DNA from: Eucommia ulmoides
Lineage: Eukaryota; Streptophyta; Magnoliopsida; Garryales; Eucommiaceae
Length of the DNA stretch: 64,000 bases
NCBI GenBank assembly: GCA_016647705.1
Contig: CM028338.1
Coordinates: forward strand, 23,085,577 to 23,149,576
Direction: 5' to 3'
Each line of letters opens with the position of its first letter. Positions within the stretch are counted from its first letter, which is position 1. The translations under genes and the position numbers were made by a program. The notes beneath the pieces were generated by a model that searched no databases, had not been told where the DNA came from, and saw only the letters and a program-made list of their open reading frames with translations. Positions 58,971-64,000 of the stretch are shown piece after piece.

Positions 58971-59767
58971 GACCGTGTTCAAGGTATCAAGATATTTTGA
59001 TCAAAATATCTTAAGGATAACTAGAATACTTGAAATGTGACTACCCATTACAAGGCAAATCGATTTTATTCAATCCAAATTTAACCGATTCAATGCCTAT
59101 CACATCAAGTGTCCCTATCAAGCATTAAATGCCAAATAAGGCATCAAGATTAGATTCAAAAAACTTCCAAAGCATTAATGGCAACTAAATTGAAATAGTG
59201 AAAGTAACTGGTACTTAGCCTCTAAACCAAACCGAAAGTGTCACATCATGCCATAAATGACCCCTTGTGCAACCAATCATATCCAAGATATGATAATGAT
59301 GACTAATGATTGCTCATGATTGCCAATCATCACACCTAGACACTTAAAGATTTGGTAATCATTACCAAATCTTTGAGAATCTTACAAAATCTTGCAAATA
59401 AGTTCAAAACCATCCATCATCAAGACATAAGGATATCAACCCTAAGCCAAACAGATCCTAAGAAATAGGCTAGGATGTCCTGCACATTGGCCAATGCACC
59501 CCCCAGACTATAAATACAGGGACCTGTTTTCAGATTTCAAATAGTTGGAACCCTTATTTTCTCTCTCTAAGCTTGAGCATTGCTCTCGGTCATTAGAGTT
59601 TTCAACCTTTTTCTTCAATAAACATCTCTACATTCTGATGAAATACCATCCCAGAGGAGTTCTTGACGATCTTGGAGGAAGATCTCAAGAGGTTGACAGC
59701 AAACGACCAAGAGCAACCGATAAGATTCAAAGAAGGAGAAGAATATATTTATTTAGGGAAAGACCAC
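58971..59767 (+). repeat. Tat LTR middle fragment
   Basis: Aligns with LTR text from about 34,765 to 37,890 (minus X), including a TATAAATA box at 59,509-59,516 and the GAGGAGTTCTTGACG..GAAAGACCAC stretch. More diverged than the other copies. The next Athila-like element interrupts it at 59,768. Confidence 0.75.
59509..59516 (+). promoter_or_regulatory. TATA box in Tat LTR fragment
   Basis: TATAAATA in AGACTATAAATACAGGG, homologous to 9,563. Confidence 0.65.
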
Positions 59768-61088
59768 TAGTAGCACGGAATTACGTCGTTACTTTCACCG
59801 CAAGTGTAAGGGGCAAGTTTTAGTATAGATTGGAAAGAGTAGGGGTCGCCGTATCCACAGGGATTGGATTAGATTGTCACTAAGTACGGAGATTATCATA
59901 ACCGAACTTTATTTAGGTGATAAAAAATAGGTTTTCGTTTATAAAAAATAAAATCCTAATCTAATTAACTAATTAAATTAATTAATCTATAATACTAATA
60001 TGGGACGTTTAGGGGAATGGATTATCTAGGAATTAACTTCTTTTACTTAAATGTGTTTGATTTTGTCTAATTTACATTAATAGTATTCGACCCATCCGAC
60101 AATCTCGGTATCGTAAACTCACTCACTACCTCTCCCAAGTGTAAAGTGAATGAATATGTGACTTCGCGTCAACACCGAAATCCCCCTCGAGCATCTATAC
60201 GACACTTGGTCACATAAGTCTCGCCCCAACGTCATGGATTGCATACTTTCTAACACCCTCCCAGGTCATTAGATCGTCGCATTTTGTTTAAACCCTAGTT
60301 CAAATTCAGGGTTACCTCTCTTGAGTGTCAAACTCTAATTTCTCAATATCATAACAAGCATATAAAGGAAATTAAACAACGCTAAACACAATTGAATAAC
60401 GAAGAACAATCGTTAATGAAACACAATTCAAACAAACAACATTTTCATAAACTATATTAATCACATAGATAATCCATGTTTAGCTAATGGTCATAACCAC
60501 ATATACAATAACAAACGAGCTAAACATGCTCAAACAAACAAACAAAGTTAAGAAATAAAGAAAAAAACGAAAGAGACTAACTGTGTTGAGCACACCAAAA
60601 TATCCCCTCAAAATGTCTCTCTCCCAGTTCTATCTTCGAAAATGGAGGAGGAATGATGATAAAAATGGGAACAAAATATCTAAATGTATCTAAAAAAACA
60701 TTTTACAGGTGCAGGGCTCACCGCTGCAGCAGTGGGCATGTCGATAGGCTTTCTGGCAGGTGACCGCTGCAGCGGTGGTCAAGCAGAACTCTCTGTATTT
60801 TGACCGCTGTAGTGGTGGAAATGTAGCAACTCTCTATATTTTGACCGTTGCAATGGTAGTTTCACCGCTGCAGAGGTGAAGCTGCAGATGCTGGAAGGCC
60901 TTTTGCTTGTTTTTCCACCGTTGTTCCACCGATTAGCTTAATTTTCAACCGTTTTAACTCATTTTCATCCCAAACACCTGATTTATACAAAAACAAAAAA
61001 AAAAACTAATTAAACAAATTAACACTATAAAAATACTCAAAAACTACCAAATTCGGTTTGAAAATAAATGGATAAATTTCACCTATCA
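59768..61088 (-). repeat. 3' LTR of the gag-only element
   Basis: Plus-strand ends TAGTAGCACGG..TTCACCTATCA. Only one copy of the CCCAAGTGTAAAG..GTCATGGATT module (60,088-60,240). Five palindromes at 60,718-60,878. A diverged subfamily relative to 52,077. Confidence 0.83.
60718..60878. repeat. five serial CCGCTGCAGCGG-type palindromes
   Basis: ACCGCTGCAGCAGT (60,720), ACCGCTGCAGCGGT (60,763-60,776), ACCGCTGTAGTGGT (60,803-60,816), ACCGTTGCAATGGT (60,844-60,857), CACCGCTGCAGAGGTG (60,863-60,878). Changes in one arm are often matched or wobble-paired in the other. Confidence 0.85.
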
Positions 61089-62676
61089 AATACTTCCAAA
61101 CTTAGAATTTTGCTAGTTCTCAAGCAAAACACCACACAATAAATGAAACTACCACAAAACATTACCAAATTTAAATACTCAAAACAAAAAAACACAAACA
61201 AACTAAAAAAAATAATAACGTGCAAGTTTTGAATTTCATTTAACCGGCCAAACGTTTTCCCTCATCAGCCCCCAATCTTATCGATTTCAAGAGTAAAACG
61301 TACCATGTGGTGTTCTAGAATTTCTATATTCAATAGCAGTAAGTGTCATTCTAGATCCTGTCAAAGTGTGTATGCGAAAACTCAATTATACAAATATCCA
61401 CTGATAGGATTGGATTATCTATAAAGCTCATGACTAAAACCAATAAGGTATAGTAAATCCATATGCCGGACAAGGTTCCATTCTCCACTACTGTAGGCTC
61501 GAAAATTCAAAAAGATAAATAGGATTTGGTTCAGTTTTTGAAAAATTGCCAAGAGTATATCAAGAATAGAAAACAGGTTAACGTTATTAACTTAATGATA
61601 CTCGAGGCACATGCTTGGCTTACTCACACTCGTAACCCAAAGGATAAACTCGAAACAATCCCAAACTAGCTATTTAAAAGTTAGTACTCACTTGTCAAAA
61701 CAAAGAAAAATAAACCGTATATACACATGATTTTCTCTTCTTTTTTTTCATCAAACACACCCCCAAACTTATTCGATTATACAATTTCACAGGTGCGAAA
61801 ATACGATAGAAAAATAACAAGTGAGTACTAGAATACCGAACCAATCAATAGTTCACCCAAAATCCAACCGCTCACTTTAAGTGGCATAAACAAATGCTAA
61901 CTTGATTTCACTCAAACTGTGCCTTAGGTTTAGCGATAAAGGTTTGGAAAAGCTTTAATTGGCCAGAGTATTTGTTACATGTTCAGAATCGAAACAGCTT
62001 ACAGGCTTCGACAGGGTAACAAGGGATAAACATATAACATCGTAAGTTTTAAAGGCTCAAGCGATCAAAATAAATGGCTAAATCATATCTCCAGAATTAC
62101 CTCGCCTAGGATTTCGCCTTGAATTTTTCCCAAATTAGGTTTTAGAATCCCTATTGTCATGAACTTGGTTAACGGATAATCGGCATCAAATCAATAGATA
62201 GCTAGTACGTTGAGTTTAAGTGCTCGTGCATGTTAGGATCCACAATAACTTTTATCACAACGAAACGTCAATCACACAAAACACACATGAATGGGCATTA
62301 CACATAACCACGATAAACAACTAGGGGATAATATCATCATCGGGTAATGGTCCAGATGAACTACAAAACTCAGCACACAACAACTACAAACATACTACAA
62401 ACATAAACATACTAATAGTAAACTAAACAAACATGCATACAGTTAAACAATAAAATATAATAGCATACTACACATCACCCCCAAACTTAAAATGGACAGT
62501 GTTCACAATGACCCAATCATCAATCTCAACATTTAGCATGCATTATTGTGACAAATGGGGTTTAGAACACGTACTTGGGAGGCAAGACAATCTCGCCTCC
62601 GAATGAAGTCGGCGGTGATGGATCTAATTTATTTGAGACTTGGGTTGCCTCTCAAGAAGTGCTTGGTTTATTGTCC
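61089..62676 (-). other. 3' interior of the gag-only element
   Basis: Non-coding, collinear with 54,170-55,656 and 55,989-57,404 but more diverged. It begins with the polypurine tract (minus strand) and ends with the GGAGGCAAGA/TCTCGCCTCC hairpin at 62,578-62,600, just past the gag end. Confidence 0.75.
62578..62600 (-). other. conserved GGAGGC hairpin, one mismatch
   Basis: GGAGGCAAGA, loop CAA, TCTCGCCTCC: the 10 bp stem with a single A/C mismatch. It lies about 75 bases beyond the end of gag. Confidence 0.8.
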
Positions 62677-63696
62677 TCAGCCTGACATGGAGAATAGCTT
62701 ATCAAAGAGCAGCTTCCGCCCATAGTATATGTCATACAACACAACGTATGGGTCTTGATTCAGAACGCCCTCAAGATTGGCGAGATTTGGCATTGTAAGG
62801 CTCGAGCTCTCAACAATAGTCATTTCCGGTATATTTTCTTGGTTGCCCTGGATGAACGATGCTAGAAGTAGTGGAGAACAAGTGAGCCACATCGAATCTT
62901 CGTAGATGTGATAGTCTTGGATTGGTGGTGGCATCACAATGTGGATCTCTAATGGTGAAGAATCAGAATCTTTGATCCACTCTTAGGTTTTCTCCTCAGT
63001 AGAATCATCATCATAAAATGCACCCAAGTTCCTCCCAGTTGTTTTCGGTTCCTCATGGTGGCTTTCAATGCATGTGGCATTTGTGTCTCTCAATGCCACC
63101 GCATCTAAGTCGATCTCAGTAAAGCAAATGAGCTTACCGATTTGAGTCTGAATAGACATTACGGTCACATCAATTTCAGTACAGGTCGTCTCAATATTGT
63201 CAAGACGAACCTCATGCTCGTTGAGTCAGTCATTCGTCTCCCTTCAGAAAGCCTGAGTCTCCCCCATAAATTTAGCGAACATTTCCTTAAAGGTGGGGGA
63301 AAGCTCCTCTTGTTGGTCCAAAGTGTCAATCCATAGCGCCAAAATGGTGAAACTATCCTCCAAACTTTGGTAGCTTGTTGAATAATTCCAACTGGAAAAA
63401 TCATACTCCGCCATGTCTTCCACTACCCGATAGGCTTCGTCCGCGGTTAGTTGGTCGAAAGAGGTGGTACCGTTTCCTCCTTCAACCCATGTTCTGGTTG
63501 TGGCTAGTAACCCATCGAGGAAGTTCAGTAGTTGACACTCTCTCCGAAAACGATGATTGGGGAACCGAAATAGCAGCTCCTTGTATTGATCCCAAGAACA
63601 ATAAAACGACTCAAAATCCTGTTGAAAGAAATACAACAATACTTGTTGATCTAGCATCTTCAAGTACCCTGGATGAAAAACAAAAATTATAAACAA
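62677..63696 (-). pseudogene. Athila-like gag remnant of the gag-only element
   Basis: Minus strand. The N-terminal part (63,696-63,244) has FESFYCSWDQYKELLFRFPN, then LLNFLDGLLATTRTWVEGG and EAYRVVEDMAEYDF, the Athila-type gag core. An acidic middle (63,168-62,983) has NLGAFYDDDSTEEKT. The C-terminal part (62,937-62,677) has DSMWLTCSPLLLASF and DPYVVLYDIYYGRKLLFDKL. The same order is seen at 45,240-44,000. Broken, with several breaks. Confidence 0.83.
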
Positions 63697-63759
63697 AATA
63701 AATGCCTACATGAAAATCAAGTTATTTGCTCCCAATATCAACAACAATCTAAAAACCAA

Positions 63760-63777
63760 TCCCTAGCAATGGTGCCA
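63760..63777 (-). other. primer-binding site of the gag-only element
   Basis: On the minus strand TGGCACCATTGCTAGGGA, a diverged TGGCGCCGTTGCCGGGGA site, a few bases inside the LTR end at 63,784. Confidence 0.82.
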
Positions 63778-63783
63778 AAAACT

Positions 63784-64000
63784 TGGTAGCGCGGAATTAC
63801 GTCTCTACTTTCACCGTAAGTATATAGGTCAAGTTTTAGTATATATTGCGAAGAATAGGGGTTGTCGTATCCACAAGGATTGGATTAGATTGTCGCTAAG
63901 TACAACAATTATCATAACCGAATTTTATTTAGGCGATAAAAAATAGGTTTTTGTTTATGAAAATAAAATACTAATCTAATTAACTAATTAAACTAATTAT
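63784..64000 (-). repeat. 5' LTR of the gag-only element (partial)
   Basis: Starts TGGTAGCGCGGAATTACG and aligns base for base with 59,768-59,985. Continues beyond the window. Confidence 0.87.

Larger units (their letters stand above)
59768..64000 (-). mobile_element. gag-only Athila-like element (TR-GAG-like), runs past window end
   Basis: Minus-strand element: 5' LTR from 63,784 rightward (partial), primer site 63,760-63,777, gag 62,677-63,696, hairpin 62,578-62,600, 1.5 kb non-coding, polypurine text ATACTTCCAAACTT, 3' LTR 59,768-61,088. The interior is about 2.7 kb with gag alone; there is no place for protease, RT or integrase. It would have depended on a complete relative for mobility. 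Over about 215 shared LTR bases I count about 28 differences (87% identity), so it is millions of years old. Broken, with several breaks in gag. Confidence 0.82.

Overview
The window looks like repeat-packed, probably pericentromeric or otherwise heterochromatic DNA of a flowering plant, most likely a dicot. It is AT-rich and contains no host gene, tRNA gene or rRNA gene that I can support. Nearly every base belongs to LTR retrotransposon fossils of Ty3/gypsy type (a Tat/Ogre-like family and an Athila-like family), to about 2 kb solo-LTR-like insertions of a third family (called X here) with a relative (Y), or to one PIF/Harbinger-type DNA transposon. All coding remnants are decayed. The organism call rests on these plant-specific lineages: the Tat polyprotein with a second RNase H domain, an Athila-like gag, and the matching primer-binding sites.

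Layout. Bases 1-39,286 are best read as one old Tat element (Tat-0): 5' LTR 1-1,879 (cut by the window edge), interior from 1,880, 3' LTR 33,993-39,286. A second Tat element (Tat-1: LTR 8,104-10,992, interior with gag, protease, RT, RNase H, a second RNase H and integrase, LTR 25,953-29,419) sits inside it. The LTRs pair by similarity: 1-1,879 with the end of 33,993-39,286, and 8,104-10,992 with 25,953-29,419. Each pair differs at about 11% of the positions I compared by eye. Further insertions lie in these two: X copies at 2,067-4,228 and 35,238-37,291, and Athila-like solo LTRs at 5,641-7,226 and 13,319-14,825.

After about 34 bp of flank come Y (39,321-41,859), an inverted X (41,860-43,893), a minus-strand gag-bearing Athila-like element (43,894-46,830), and a third Tat fragment (Tat-2, 46,831-52,076) split by the 1.5 kb Harbinger element (46,882-48,376). 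Bases 52,077-58,255 are a rearranged pile of Athila-like LTR and interior pieces containing a tandem duplication and an inverted segment. Two Tat LTR pieces follow (58,256-59,767). Last is a minus-strand Athila-like, gag-only element (59,768 to beyond 64,000) that resembles the TR-GAG class of non-autonomous elements.

The most interesting material is non-coding. The Tat LTRs and 3' regions carry more than twenty diverged copies of a roughly 65 bp module. Each appears to fold into two successive hairpins whose stems change on both sides together. The Tat 3' regions also carry a second hairpin family (core CCCCAGCT..AGCTGGGG) and element-specific tandem arrays. The Athila-like elements have their own conserved hairpin beside gag and serial CCGC/GCGG palindromes in their LTRs. 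These look like RNA or DNA structures under selection during the life of the elements, and they are my candidate for something not yet described.
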